Shown here: in pieces, positions 1 through 8,853 of the stretch | Numbering within the stretch: position 1 is the first letter of the stretch | Layout: every line of letters begins with the position of its first letter | From: Candidatus Accumulibacter similis | GTDB lineage: Bacteria > Pseudomonadota > Gammaproteobacteria > Burkholderiales > Rhodocyclaceae | Direction of reading: 5' to 3' | Assembly (NCBI GenBank): GCA_013347225.1 | Contig: CP054595.1 | Span: 2,042,415-2,106,414 of the forward strand | Length of the DNA stretch: 64,000 nt | Notes under the pieces: model-generated | What the model saw: only the letters and a program-made list of their open reading frames with translations | Databases searched by the model: none | Told to the model about the DNA's origin: nothing | Position numbers and translations under genes: made by a program

Positions 1-431
1 AGTTCATCCTGCGCCTGCAGCACGGTTACGACTCGCTCGTCGGCGAACGCGGGCAGGCGCTCTCCGGCGGCGAACGGCAGCGGATCTCGATCGCCCGTGC
101 GCTGCTCATCGACCCGCGCATCCTGATCCTCGACGAGGCGACGTCGTCGGTCGACACGACGACCGAGAAGGAGATCCAGAAGGCGCTCGACAACCTGGTC
201 CGGGGCCGGACGACGATCGCCATCGCGCACCGCCTGTCGACGCTGCGCGATGCGAACCGCCTGGTGGTGCTCGATCGCGGCAGCGTCGTCGAGGTTGGCA
301 GCCATGACGAGCTGATGGCCTGCGAGGGGCACTATTACCGCCTCTATCAGGCGCAGGCGCGCAATGTCGATACCGAAGACGAACTGCGGCGACTCGAGCT
401 TGACCGCCGGGACGAGGGAGATCGCGAATGA
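1..431 (+). CDS. ABC transporter ATP-binding domain, C-terminal part (partial at window edge)
   Basis: The reading frame is open from the first bases and stops at 429-431. It shows the second half of an ABC ATPase: the signature [15 protein letters not shown], Walker [13 protein letters not shown], and the H-loop IAHRLSTL, followed by the D-E-L-M tail usual for exporter-type half transporters. The membrane domain would lie upstream of the window. The stop overlaps the start of the next gene (ATGA at 428-431), so the two are translationally coupled. The downstream DUF1854 and cyanophycin synthetase genes suggest this is the exporter-like ABC protein that accompanies cyanophycin loci in betaproteobacteria; its substrate is unknown. 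The ATPase call is firm, the cyanophycin link is inferred from context. Confidence 0.93.
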   Translation, partial: FILRLQHGYDSLVGERGQALSGGERQRISIARALLIDPRILILDEATSSVDTTTEKEIQKALDNLVRGRTTIAIAHRLSTLRDANRLVVLDRGSVVEVGSHDELMACEGHYYRLYQAQARNVDTEDELRRLELDRRDEGDRE

Positions 432-901
432 AGGTCCGCCCGGATTACCAACTGCGCCGCAATTCCTTCGGCCGGCTCGAGCTGACCGACGCCGATGGCG
501 AAACCCATGATGGCGTGGTGCCGGTGCGTGCCTTTCCGATCACCGCCCCCGACGATGGCCTTGCCCTGGTCGATCCCTACGGCCACGAACTGGCCTGGAT
601 CGACCGCCTCGACACCCTGCCGGACGAGCTGCGGCAGTTGCTCGAGGACGAGCTGGCCGGGCGTGAATTCATGCCGGTGATCGAGCGCATCGTCGGCGTC
701 GGCAGTTTTGCGACGCCGAGCACGTGGGAGGTGGACACCGATCGTGGCCGCACGAGCTTCGTCCTCAAGGGCGAGGAGGACATCCGCCGCCTGGCCTCTC
801 CGGCTCTGCTGATCGCCGACAGTCACGGCATCCAGTTCCTGATCCGCGACCGCAATGCGCTCGACCAGCACAGCCGACGGATTCTCGACCGCTTCCTGTG
901 A
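428..901 (+). CDS. DUF1854 family protein of the cyanophycin locus
   Basis: The 157-aa protein starts at the ATG that overlaps the ABC gene stop. It has no signal peptide or membrane helix and is acidic in the middle. The pattern (an N-terminal F-G-R-L-E-L-T-D strand, a P-V-R-A-F-P-I segment, an E-x-x-x-R-E-F-M-P-V-I block and a C-terminal H-S-R-R-I-L-D-R-F) fits DUF1854. Members of that family are regularly coded between an ABC exporter and cphA genes. Function is not established; coupling to the ABC gene suggests an accessory or regulatory subunit of the transporter. A 163-bp gap separates it from the next gene. Confidence 0.8.
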   Translation: MKVRPDYQLRRNSFGRLELTDADGETHDGVVPVRAFPITAPDDGLALVDPYGHELAWIDRLDTLPDELRQLLEDELAGREFMPVIERIVGVGSFATPSTWEVDTDRGRTSFVLKGEEDIRRLASPALLIADSHGIQFLIRDRNALDQHSRRILDRFL

Positions 902-1064
902 GCCGGCGGACGCCAGTTGCCGGCGCCATGGGTCAGCCGATTGCTGCGTGCCGCGTTAATGCGGCCGTGTGCGACGGATCGTACCGACGCGGCAGTCGGG
1001 CGCTCCTGCCTGCCGTTCCTTGCGCGCCAGAGCGCGCCAACCCTTCCCTCCGTGGGCCGAGGTC

Positions 1065-3236
1065 ATGAAAAGCAAAGACATCAAGTTTCTGGAAATCCGC
1101 TACCTGCGCGGGCCGAACATCTGGACCTACCGCCCGGTGATCGAAGCGCTGGTCGACATCGGCGATCTGGAGGACTTTCCCTCCAACACGATCCCCGGCT
1201 TCACGGAGCGGCTGGCCGCCTTTCTGCCCTCGCTGGCCGAGCACCGCTGCAGCTACGGTGAGCCGGGCGGCTTCCTGCGGCGGCTGCAGGAAGGCACCTG
1301 GCCGGCCCACATCCTCGAGCACGTGACGCTCGAGCTGCAGAATCTGGCCGGCATGCCGGGCGGCTTCGGCAAGGCGCGGGAGACCTCGAGCCGCGGCGTG
1401 TACAAGGTGGTCGTCCGCGCCTGGCATGAGGAGGTGACGCGCAGTTGTCTCTACGCCGGCCGCGACCTGCTGCTGGCGGCGATCCGCGACGAAGCCTTCG
1501 ATGTCGCCGGCACCGTCGAGCGCCTGGCCGATCTCGCCGAGCGCCGCCTGCTCGGCCCGAGCACCGGCTGCATTGTCGAGGCGGCAACCGCCAAGGACAG
1601 GCGCATACCCTTCATCCGCCTGTTGCCGACGGGCAACCTGGTGCAGCTCGGCTATGGCGCCCGCAGCCGGCGCATCTGGACGGCCGAGAGCGACCGGACG
1701 AGCGCCATTGCCGAGGGCATCTCGCGTGACAAGGACCTGGCGAAGACCCTGCTCGCGTCCTGTGGCGTGCCGGTCCCCGAAGGCCGTCTGGTGGAGGATG
1801 CCGGCGACGCCTGGGATGCCGCCGAGGACATCGGTCTGCCGGTGGTCGTCAAGCCGTCCGACGGCAACCACGCGCGCGGCGTGTTCACCAACCTGATGAC
1901 GCGCGCGGAAGTCGAGTCGGCCTATGCGGCCGCCGTCGAGGAGGGCAGCGGAGTCATCGTCGAACGCTACGTGCGCGGCTCCGAGCATCGCCTGCTGGTG
2001 ATCGGCGGCAAGCTTGCCGCCGCGGCACGTGGCGAGACGGCAACGGTGGTCGGCGACGGCCGCTCGACGATCGACCAACTGATCGACCTGCAGATCAACT
2101 CCGATCCACGGCGCGGCGCCGCCGAGGAGTTTCCGCTCGATGTCATCCTGCTCGCCGAGAACCCGGTTGCCCGCCTCGAGGTGGCGCGCCAGGGCTTCGC
2201 TCCCGACTCGGTGCCGGAGGCCGGGCGCGAAGTGCTGATCGTGCGCAGCGGCAACCATACCGACGACGTCACCGACCTCGTCCACCCCGAGACGGCGGCG
2301 ACCGTCGCCCTCGCCGCAGGCATCGTCGGCCTCGACATCTGTGGCGTCGACCTCGTCTGCGAGGACATTTCGCGCCCGCTGGACGAGCAGCGTGGCGCCA
2401 TCGTCGAGGTCAATGCCGGTCCCGGTCTGCTGATGCATCTCAAGCCGGCGAATGGCCAGCCGCGCCCGGTTGGGCGGGCCATCGTCGACGAACTGTTTCC
2501 CGACGGCGACGACGGTCGCATCCCCGTCGTCGGTATCAGCGGCAGCCGCGGCAAGACCACCGTTGCCCGCCTGCTCGCCAGCATCGTCGGCCTCAGCGGC
2601 AGGAACACCGGGCTGGCGTGCAGCAGTGGCCTGTTCGTCGGCCGTCGCCGCATCGATGCCGGCGATTCCGCCAACTGGGGCTCGGCCAACCGCATCCTGA
2701 TGAACCGGACCGTGGAAACCGCCATTGTCGAGAACGGCTGTGACAGCATCCTCACCGAAGGCCTCGCCTACGATCGCTGCCAGATCGGCATCCTCACCAA
2801 CGTCGAGGCCGAGCGGCACTTCGGGCTTCACGACCTGAGCACCGCCGAGCAGCTATTCACCGTCTTCCGCACGCAGGTGGACGTCGTCCTGCCGGGCGGG
2901 GCGGCGGTTCTCAACGCCAGCCAGCCGATGCTCGTCGATATGGCGCCTCTGTGTGACGGGGAAGTGATCTTCTTTGCCGCCGACGGCGAGCTGCCGGCCG
3001 TCGTCGATCATCGAGGGCGGGGCGGCAGGGCGGTGTTCGTGCGCGATGGCGAGGTGGTTTTCGGCAGCCGTGAGCGCGATACGGTGATCACCAGCCTGCG
3101 GGCGATTCCGTTTACCGATGGTGGGCGCATCGCGGCGCAGGTGGACAACGCCCTGGCGGCTGCGGCTGCTGCCTGGGCTCTCGGCATCGGTCCCGAGATC
3201 GTCCGCACCGCTCTCGAGACTGCGGCCAATGATTGA
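1065..3236 (+). CDS. Short CphA-like cyanophycin synthetase family protein (C-terminal subdomain missing)
   Basis: The protein has 723 aa. ATG 1065 is chosen because the conserved CphA N-terminus (LRGPNIW) follows within about 20 residues. In order it has the CphA N-terminal domain (about 1-160), an ATP-grasp domain with VVVKPSDGN and the E-V-N-A-G-P-G metal/nucleotide block (about 200-465), and a Mur-ligase-like P-loop GISGSRGKTT near 490. It stops about where full CphA continues into the last Mur subdomain, so it is roughly 140 aa shorter than its downstream neighbour. This resembles the CphA-prime/CphA2 type; CphA2 of cyanobacteria polymerises beta-Asp-Arg dipeptides with one active site. 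Whether this one does so is an inference. It lies 78 bp upstream of the full-length paralogue, on the same strand. Confidence 0.85.
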   Translation: MKSKDIKFLEIRYLRGPNIWTYRPVIEALVDIGDLEDFPSNTIPGFTERLAAFLPSLAEHRCSYGEPGGFLRRLQEGTWPAHILEHVTLELQNLAGMPGGFGKARETSSRGVYKVVVRAWHEEVTRSCLYAGRDLLLAAIRDEAFDVAGTVERLADLAERRLLGPSTGCIVEAATAKDRRIPFIRLLPTGNLVQLGYGARSRRIWTAESDRTSAIAEGISRDKDLAKTLLASCGVPVPEGRLVEDAGDAWDAAEDIGLPVVVKPSDGNHARGVFTNLMTRAEVESAYAAAVEEGSGVIVERYVRGSEHRLLVIGGKLAAAARGETATVVGDGRSTIDQLIDLQINSDPRRGAAEEFPLDVILLAENPVARLEVARQGFAPDSVPEAGREVLIVRSGNHTDDVTDLVHPETAATVALAAGIVGLDICGVDLVCEDISRPLDEQRGAIVEVNAGPGLLMHLKPANGQPRPVGRAIVDELFPDGDDGRIPVVGISGSRGKTTVARLLASIVGLSGRNTGLACSSGLFVGRRRIDAGDSANWGSANRILMNRTVETAIVENGCDSILTEGLAYDRCQIGILTNVEAERHFGLHDLSTAEQLFTVFRTQVDVVLPGGAAVLNASQPMLVDMAPLCDGEVIFFAADGELPAVVDHRGRGGRAVFVRDGEVVFGSRERDTVITSLRAIPFTDGGRIAAQVDNALAAAAAAWALGIGPEIVRTALETAAND

Positions 3237-3314
3237 GCAACGGCTGTAGCAGGGCAGGAGGCCGCCACGCCGCGACGGCGGCTTTGACAGGCATATTCTC
3301 GAAGGGAATCATTC

Positions 3315-5897
3315 ATGGAAGTCTCGCGTCTCCGCGCCCTGCGCGGTCCCAACCTGTGGAGCCGGCACACGGCGATCGAGGCGGTCGTTCATTGCGCCGA
3401 AAGCGAGCGCGACATCGACGACATGCCGGCTTTCGAGAACCGCCTGCGCGAGCGCTTTCCCGAGCTGGACATGCTGCGGCCGCTGGGGCATGACGAGGCG
3501 GTATCGATGGCGCAGGCGCTCGAGTTTGCCGCCCTCGGCCTGCAGGCGCAGGCGGGCTGCCCGGTCACCTTCAGCCGGACGGCCGAGACCGTCGAACTCG
3601 GCACCTACCGGGTCGTCGTCGAGTACAGTGAGGAAGCCGTTGGCCGCCTGGCCTTCGAGCTGGCCGAGGAACTCTGCCGCGCCGCCGTCGATGACCGTCC
3701 CTTCGCGCTCGACACCGCGTTGGAGCGGCTGCGCGAACTCGACGAGGACGTGCGGTTGGGACCGAGCACCGGCGCCATCGTCTACGCGGCCGCAGCACGC
3801 AACATACCCTACCGCCGGCTCACCGACGGCAGCATGGTGCAGTTCGGCTGGGGCAGCCGGCAGCGCCGGATTCAGGCGGCGGAAACCGACCTGACCAGTG
3901 CCGTTGCCGAATCGATTGCCCAGGACAAGGAGCTGAGCAAGGTCCTTTTGCATGCCGCCGGCGTGCCGGTACCCGTTGGCCGACCGGTTCTCAGCGCCGA
4001 GGATGCCTGGGCTGCCGCCTGCGAGATCGGCGGGCCGGTCGTCGTCAAGCCGCAGGATGGCAACCAGGGCAAGGGCGTGGCGGTCAACCTGACGCGCCGC
4101 GACGAGATCGAGGCTGCCTACGAGATTGCCTGCGGGATCAGCGAGGAAGTGCTCGTCGAGCGCTTCCTTCCAGGCCACGACTACCGCCTGCTGGTGGTCG
4201 GCGACAGGATGGTCGCCGCTGCCCGACGCGATCCGCCGCTGGTCATCGGCGACGGCGTGCACACTGTGCGGCAGTTGGTCGACCGGGTCAACAGCGATCC
4301 GCGTCGCAGCGATGGCCACGCGACGTCCCTGACGCGAATCCGTCTCGACGATCTGGCGATCGCCCGCCTGACAAAGGCTGGGTTGACTCCCGAATCGGTG
4401 CCACCGCGTGGCAAGCGGGTCGTCCTGCGCAACAACGCCAACCTGTCCACCGGTGGCACGGCAACCGACGTCACGGACGACGTGCACCCCGAGTTTGCCG
4501 CGCAGGCGGTCGCCGCGGCACAGACCATCGGCCTCGACATTGCCGGCGTCGACGTCGTCTGCGACAGCGTGCTGCGGCCGCTCGAGGAGCAGGGCGGCGG
4601 CATCGTCGAAGTCAACGCGGCGCCCGGCCTGCGCATGCACCTGCAGCCATCCTTCGGCAAGGGACGTCCGGTCGGTGAGGCGATCATCGCCAACATGTTC
4701 GCGCCCGGTGAAGACGGGCGCATTCCCGTGGTCGCAGTCGCCGGCACCAACGGCAAGACGACCACCGTCCGCCTGATCGCCCACATCCTCGCGCAGCAGG
4801 GTCTGCGCATCGGCATGACGACGACCGACGGCGTCTACGTCGAGGGGCGGCGGATCGATACCGGCGACTGCTCTGGTCCGAAGAGCGCACGCAACGTGCT
4901 CTTCCATCCGCGCGTCGATGCGGCAGTGCTCGAAACCGCCCGTGGCGGTGTGCTGCGCGAGGGCCTCGGCTTCGATCGCTGCGACGTGGCGGTCGTCACG
5001 AACATCGGCCTGGGCGATCACCTCGGGCTTGCCTACATCAGCAGCGTCGAGGAACTGTCGGTCGTCAAGCGGGTGATCGTGCAGAACGTCAGACCGGGGC
5101 GCGGGGTCGCGGTACTCAACGCTGCCGACCCGCTGGTGGCGCGAATGGCCGACGCATGCCCGGGCAACGTGAGCTTCTTCGCCACCGAACGCAATCATCC
5201 GGTCATGGCGATGCACCGCGCACAGCGCAAGCGCGTGGTCTACCGTGACGGTGCTTCACTGGTTGCCTCGGGTGGCGGCCTGGAACATCGCATCGCGCTG
5301 GCTGGAATTCCGCTGACGCGGGACGGCGCCATCGGCTTCCAGGTGCAGAACGCGATGGCGGCAATCGCCGCTGCCTGGGGGCTGGGCCTCGACTGGCAGA
5401 CGATCGAGCGTGGCCTGGCGAGCTTCGTCAGCGATGTGCAGACGGCGCCTGGCCGCTTCAACGTCTTCGACTATCGCGGGGCGAAGCTGATCGCCGACTA
5501 CGGGCACAATCCGGATGCCATCCAGGCCCTCGTCGATGCCGTCGAGAACATGCCGTCAGCGCCGGGCAGCAAGCGTTCCGTCGTCATCAGCGGCGCCGGT
5601 GACCGGCGCGACGACGACATTCGCCAGCAGACGGAGATTCTCGGCGGAGCCTTCGATCGCGTCATTCTTTATCAGGATCAGTGCCAGCGCGGGCGTGCCG
5701 ACGGTGAAGTGCTGGCGCTCCTGCGGGACGGACTGCAGCACGCGATGCGAACGAAGGAGATCCGGGAGATTCATGGCGAGTTCCTGGCGATCGACAGCGC
5801 GCTGGCCGAGCTGGCCGCCGGTGATCTGTGCCTGATCCTGATCGACCAGATCGAAGAAGCACTCGAGCACATCGATCGCCGACTGCGCGAAGGCTGA
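3315..5897 (+). CDS. cphA: Cyanophycin synthetase
   Basis: The 860-aa length is usual for CphA, which makes multi-L-arginyl-poly-L-aspartate from Asp, Arg and ATP without ribosomes. The N-terminal domain contains LRGPNLWS near residue 12. The ATP-grasp domain has VVVKPQDGNQGKG and V-E-V-N-A-A-P-G. The Mur-ligase-like domain has the P-loop GTNGKTTT near residue 477, and the third subdomain is complete, with the PGRFNVFDYRGAKLIADYGH stretch and a G-A-G-D-R-R-D-D motif. ATG 3315 is preceded by a GAAGGGA ribosome-binding site. With the shorter paralogue upstream it forms a tandem cph pair. No cyanophycinase (cphB) or isoaspartyl dipeptidase gene lies nearby in the window. A hairpin follows the gene. 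Confidence 0.95.
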   Translation: MEVSRLRALRGPNLWSRHTAIEAVVHCAESERDIDDMPAFENRLRERFPELDMLRPLGHDEAVSMAQALEFAALGLQAQAGCPVTFSRTAETVELGTYRVVVEYSEEAVGRLAFELAEELCRAAVDDRPFALDTALERLRELDEDVRLGPSTGAIVYAAAARNIPYRRLTDGSMVQFGWGSRQRRIQAAETDLTSAVAESIAQDKELSKVLLHAAGVPVPVGRPVLSAEDAWAAACEIGGPVVVKPQDGNQGKGVAVNLTRRDEIEAAYEIACGISEEVLVERFLPGHDYRLLVVGDRMVAAARRDPPLVIGDGVHTVRQLVDRVNSDPRRSDGHATSLTRIRLDDLAIARLTKAGLTPESVPPRGKRVVLRNNANLSTGGTATDVTDDVHPEFAAQAVAAAQTIGLDIAGVDVVCDSVLRPLEEQGGGIVEVNAAPGLRMHLQPSFGKGRPVGEAIIANMFAPGEDGRIPVVAVAGTNGKTTTVRLIAHILAQQGLRIGMTTTDGVYVEGRRIDTGDCSGPKSARNVLFHPRVDAAVLETARGGVLREGLGFDRCDVAVVTNIGLGDHLGLAYISSVEELSVVKRVIVQNVRPGRGVAVLNAADPLVARMADACPGNVSFFATERNHPVMAMHRAQRKRVVYRDGASLVASGGGLEHRIALAGIPLTRDGAIGFQVQNAMAAIAAAWGLGLDWQTIERGLASFVSDVQTAPGRFNVFDYRGAKLIADYGHNPDAIQALVDAVENMPSAPGSKRSVVISGAGDRRDDDIRQQTEILGGAFDRVILYQDQCQRGRADGEVLALLRDGLQHAMRTKEIREIHGEFLAIDSALAELAAGDLCLILIDQIEEALEHIDRRLREG

Positions 5898-5903
5898 CAG
5901 CGG

Positions 5904-5936
5904 CGCGCTGCGCCGGCGGCAGAGGCACGCAGCGCG
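5904..5936. terminator. Hairpin between convergent cphA and the DUF342 gene
   Basis: A perfect 9-bp inverted repeat, CGCGCTGCG (5904-5912) and CGCAGCGCG (5928-5936), with a 15-base loop, fills the short gap between two convergent genes. There is no T-tract, so it would be a weak or bidirectional terminator. Structure seen, function inferred. Confidence 0.4.
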
Positions 5937-7838
5937 TCAGGCGGGTCGGCTGCGGTAGCTCCACGAGAACTGGCCAGCGTCGCCGGCGAACAGCAGCCGG
6001 GTGGCGGCATCGGTGCGGCGCATGCGCGCTTTCAGCTCCTTCGGCGGCAGCGCGTGCAGTGGCAGCTCGGCGGGTCGTGGCAGCAGCGCACTGACCCGCG
6101 TTTCTCCCTCGACCCGGGCAATGTCGCAGTTGACCTTGCTGCACGCCTCTTCCCGGGCGGCCAGAACGGCATCGATCTGTTGGCCGAATGCCGCCGACTC
6201 CGCCGCCAGTTCCTTCACCAGTTCGGACAACTGCGACAGCGAGCGCAGGGTTGGCGCGACGAGCGCCGACAGCCTGCGCCAGCCGACCTGCTGGTCGGCA
6301 CGCAGCGTCGCTTCGTGATTGCGCAGCCGCTGCGCGAGCGCCAGGTAGCTGGCGACCTCCTTGTCGCTGCGCAAGACGTCGATGCGGGCGCGGTGGGTGG
6401 CGATCGCCTTCTCGGTCGCCACCCGCTTGCCACGCAGGGCACTCACCCTGGCGTCGTAGGCGCTGAGGTCGGGCAGCAGCAGCAGCAGCACGGTGTCGAG
6501 TTCCCGTCGCGCCCGCGTGCTGCCAAGGCGGGTCGTCCGTGTCGCCAGCGCGCAGGCCTCGGCGACCTCGATCGTCAGTTCTTCGGCGACGATGTTGCAG
6601 TTCGTGGCTTGGTCGACGACCACCTGGCGAGCAACGAGGACACAGTTGTCCGCCCGCTTGACGGTGATGCAGCCCGCGAGAGCGGTCAGGGTGGCGCCGG
6701 AAGCCATTCCGTCGACGATGATGTCGCCTTCCTCGTTGCTCGCGCTGCCGCCGACGAGGTTGCGCTTGAGTCGCACGACGCCGCCGGTGGAGACGATCCT
6801 GCCGTAAACGTCGGCGTAGGCGGTGATGCTGCGACACTGGACGACGCGCTTCTCCTGGATCTCTCCGTGTTGCTCGTACTCCTCACCGGTCAGCAGCAGG
6901 TCGCCGGTGGTTCGGACGCTGACGCCTTCATGGCTGACGATCTTGTCCGTCACCGAAAACTGGTTGCTCTGGCGGTCAATGCTGAGGAAGCCGCAGACCG
7001 TCGCCAGCAGGTACTCGACACCGTCCTCGCGGCTGGTGCGGGTGCCGGGGCCGGCCAGGCTCGCGAGGTCGAAGTCCTTCGGCAGCGGTGCCGGCACTGC
7101 CTGGCCGCCAAGGGTCCACCCATCGACGCCCGGAGTGCGCGGGTTCTTCCGCACCAGGCGCAGGCCGGCGGCGACCTGCGGGTAGCGCGTCTCGAACTGG
7201 CGCAGATCGACACGGTCTCCGAGCAGGCGGCGGGGCGCGTTGTTGCGATGCAGTCCAGGCGCCAGTTCGCACACCTCGGCGTCCTTGCCGGGTACGAAGG
7301 GCAGGGTGCGGGCGATGACCCGGCGCTCGACCCTGTCGACCTCGAATCCTGCGCACACCGCGGCGACGTCGATTCCGAAACGCACCCCTTGCGCCCAGGC
7401 GCTGGCGATGAACTCGTCGATGTCGAGCCGCACGCGGGTCTCCGCTGCCAGTTCACCGTCGGCCGCCTCGAGGTAGAGTGGCTCGAAGAGGTACGTAGCC
7501 TCATCACCGTCGATCAGGAATTCCTTGTACAGCGCCTGGCGCTCGGGTCGGAAAAAGGTGATGTCGGCAGCCAGCGGCACCTCCTCCGCTGCGCCATCGC
7601 CACCACCTGCGGCGCTACCGTAGAGCAGCGCGATGAAGCGCGCGTAGTCCAGCCCGCGGAAATAGAGGCCGGTGTTGAAGACGCGATTGACGAAGTCGGC
7701 AAAGTCCGTTGCCGATTCGAGTCGCGCCGGCTGCACATGAAGCCCGTCCGCGCGCTGGACGATGAAGCGCGAGAGCGCGATCTGTCCTGCTTCCAGGTCG
7801 GCGAGGTTACCGATGGCACTTTCCGGATGTTGTGGCAT
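5937..7838 (-). CDS. FapA-like (DUF342) protein
   Basis: I take ATG 7838 (MPQHPESA), giving 633 aa; an in-frame ATG 21 codons upstream would add a low-complexity tail. The protein resembles the DUF342/flagellar assembly protein A family: an N-terminal mixed region, then a repetitive beta-rich core (about 290-450) with alternating V, G and D residues such as GDIIVDG and ITVKRADNCVLVARQVVVD, then a long helical/coiled-coil region (about 480-590) rich in R, E, L and A. Such beta-helix proteins are usually cytoplasmic and resemble bactofilins or polar organisers. No flagellar genes are seen nearby, so a flagellar role cannot be claimed. It is convergent with cphA. Confidence 0.75.
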   Translation of the reverse strand: MPQHPESAIGNLADLEAGQIALSRFIVQRADGLHVQPARLESATDFADFVNRVFNTGLYFRGLDYARFIALLYGSAAGGGDGAAEEVPLAADITFFRPERQALYKEFLIDGDEATYLFEPLYLEAADGELAAETRVRLDIDEFIASAWAQGVRFGIDVAAVCAGFEVDRVERRVIARTLPFVPGKDAEVCELAPGLHRNNAPRRLLGDRVDLRQFETRYPQVAAGLRLVRKNPRTPGVDGWTLGGQAVPAPLPKDFDLASLAGPGTRTSREDGVEYLLATVCGFLSIDRQSNQFSVTDKIVSHEGVSVRTTGDLLLTGEEYEQHGEIQEKRVVQCRSITAYADVYGRIVSTGGVVRLKRNLVGGSASNEEGDIIVDGMASGATLTALAGCITVKRADNCVLVARQVVVDQATNCNIVAEELTIEVAEACALATRTTRLGSTRARRELDTVLLLLLPDLSAYDARVSALRGKRVATEKAIATHRARIDVLRSDKEVASYLALAQRLRNHEATLRADQQVGWRRLSALVAPTLRSLSQLSELVKELAAESAAFGQQIDAVLAAREEACSKVNCDIARVEGETRVSALLPRPAELPLHALPPKELKARMRRTDAATRLLFAGDAGQFSWSYRSRPA

Positions 7839-8192
7839 GCTCGCAGTCAGATCCCGGTGAGTTCGCTGCGCCGCAACGCCGGCGCCGCCTCCTCTCGGCA
7901 AGTTTCCGGCCGGCGCCGCGTTCCTGCACGCCGCCCGTCAGTGCCGAAGGCTGTGCAGGACAGGATTGGTTGGCTCCATGTTGTCTGCACCATCGTCGCT
8001 AGCGTACCAGAAACAGGCTGTGACGACACATGCCATCCGCTTGCAACGCTGTTTGCGCACAGCAGACTCGGCAATCACGCCTGGCGAAGTGTGTCAGCCG
8101 TTGCCGGCGGCCTGCGTTATGAATCCTGTCGAGCGTGCACCGGGCAGTGTCGGTGCGGGCAAAAGCGTATCGCCACCCGTGTCACCAATACC
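7839..8192. other. Intergenic region without a supported gene
   Basis: These 354 bp separate the divergent DUF342 gene and the glycine-zipper lipoprotein gene, so promoters for both must lie here. I see no strong promoter box, RNA or repeat. Confidence 0.5.
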
Positions 8193-8789
8193 ATGCCGCC
8201 ATTCATGCCCCGCCATCGTTACGCGCCGCTGCTTGCAACCCTGCCGCTCTGCGCCTGTGTCAGCCTGCCGCCGGAAGGGCCGGCGGTCATGGCCCTGCCG
8301 GGATCGGGGCGGACTTTCGAACAGTTCCGCTTCGACGACCAGGTCTGCCGGGCCTACGCCGGGCGCTCGATCGGCCCGCAGACGCCTGCAGGCGCGGTGG
8401 TCGATTCGGCGGCCACCAGCGCCGTCCTGGGAACCGCAATCGGCGCCGCGGTGGGTGCGGCAGTCGATGGCTCCAGCGGCGCTGCGGTTGGTGCCGGGTT
8501 CGGCCTCCTGGCCGGCAGCGTCAGCGGTGCCGCGGCCGGAAATGCCTCGGGTTACGCCCTGCAGCAGCGTTACGACCAGAGTTACGTGCAGTGCATGTAC
8601 GGGCGTGGCCACAAGGTGCCGGTCATCGGCGGCTACCCTCTGCGAAGCGGCGATGGCGCTGCGGCGGCAGGGGTGGCGCTGCCGCCGCCACCGCCCCCAC
8701 CGCATGGGGTGCCACCACCACCACCGCCGCTGCCGCCGGCGGTGCCGCCACCGCCGCTTGGGGCGCCACCGCCACCACCGGCACGGTGA
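8193..8789 (+). CDS. Glycine-zipper lipoprotein with proline-rich C-terminus
   Basis: The protein has 198 aa. A hydrophobic start ends in LPLCAC, a plausible but imperfect lipobox (cleavage before the second Cys), so it is probably an outer-membrane lipoprotein. Residues about 65-115 are a glycine zipper (alternating G/A with G-A-A-V-G-A-A-V type repeats), as in YMGG/SlyB-like proteins. A conserved R-Y-D-Q-S-Y-V-Q-C-M-Y block follows, then about 45 residues that are mostly proline. The proline tail could cross the peptidoglycan layer; that is inference. The gene stands alone between a divergent and a downstream same-strand gene. Confidence 0.8.
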   Translation: MPPFMPRHRYAPLLATLPLCACVSLPPEGPAVMALPGSGRTFEQFRFDDQVCRAYAGRSIGPQTPAGAVVDSAATSAVLGTAIGAAVGAAVDGSSGAAVGAGFGLLAGSVSGAAAGNASGYALQQRYDQSYVQCMYGRGHKVPVIGGYPLRSGDGAAAAGVALPPPPPPPHGVPPPPPPLPPAVPPPPLGAPPPPPAR

Positions 8790-8853
8790 ACGCGCAAGAC
8801 GCTGGTCGACTTCTGGCGTAAACTGGGCACTCGTTGCCACGAAAGCCCCAGCC

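Noticed and set aside
933..5216. Long minus-strand frames opposite the two cphA-type genes
   Set aside because: They show only composition-driven translations; the plus-strand frames carry the full CphA domains.
6054..8192. Plus-strand frame running into the glycine-zipper lipoprotein gene
   Set aside because: Everything before ATG 8193 is opposite to the DUF342 gene and lacks motifs, while the signal peptide begins at 8193.
8640..8789. Short CCACCGCC-type repeats as a CRISPR or regulatory repeat
   Set aside because: They are in frame and code the proline-rich tail of the lipoprotein; there are no spacers.
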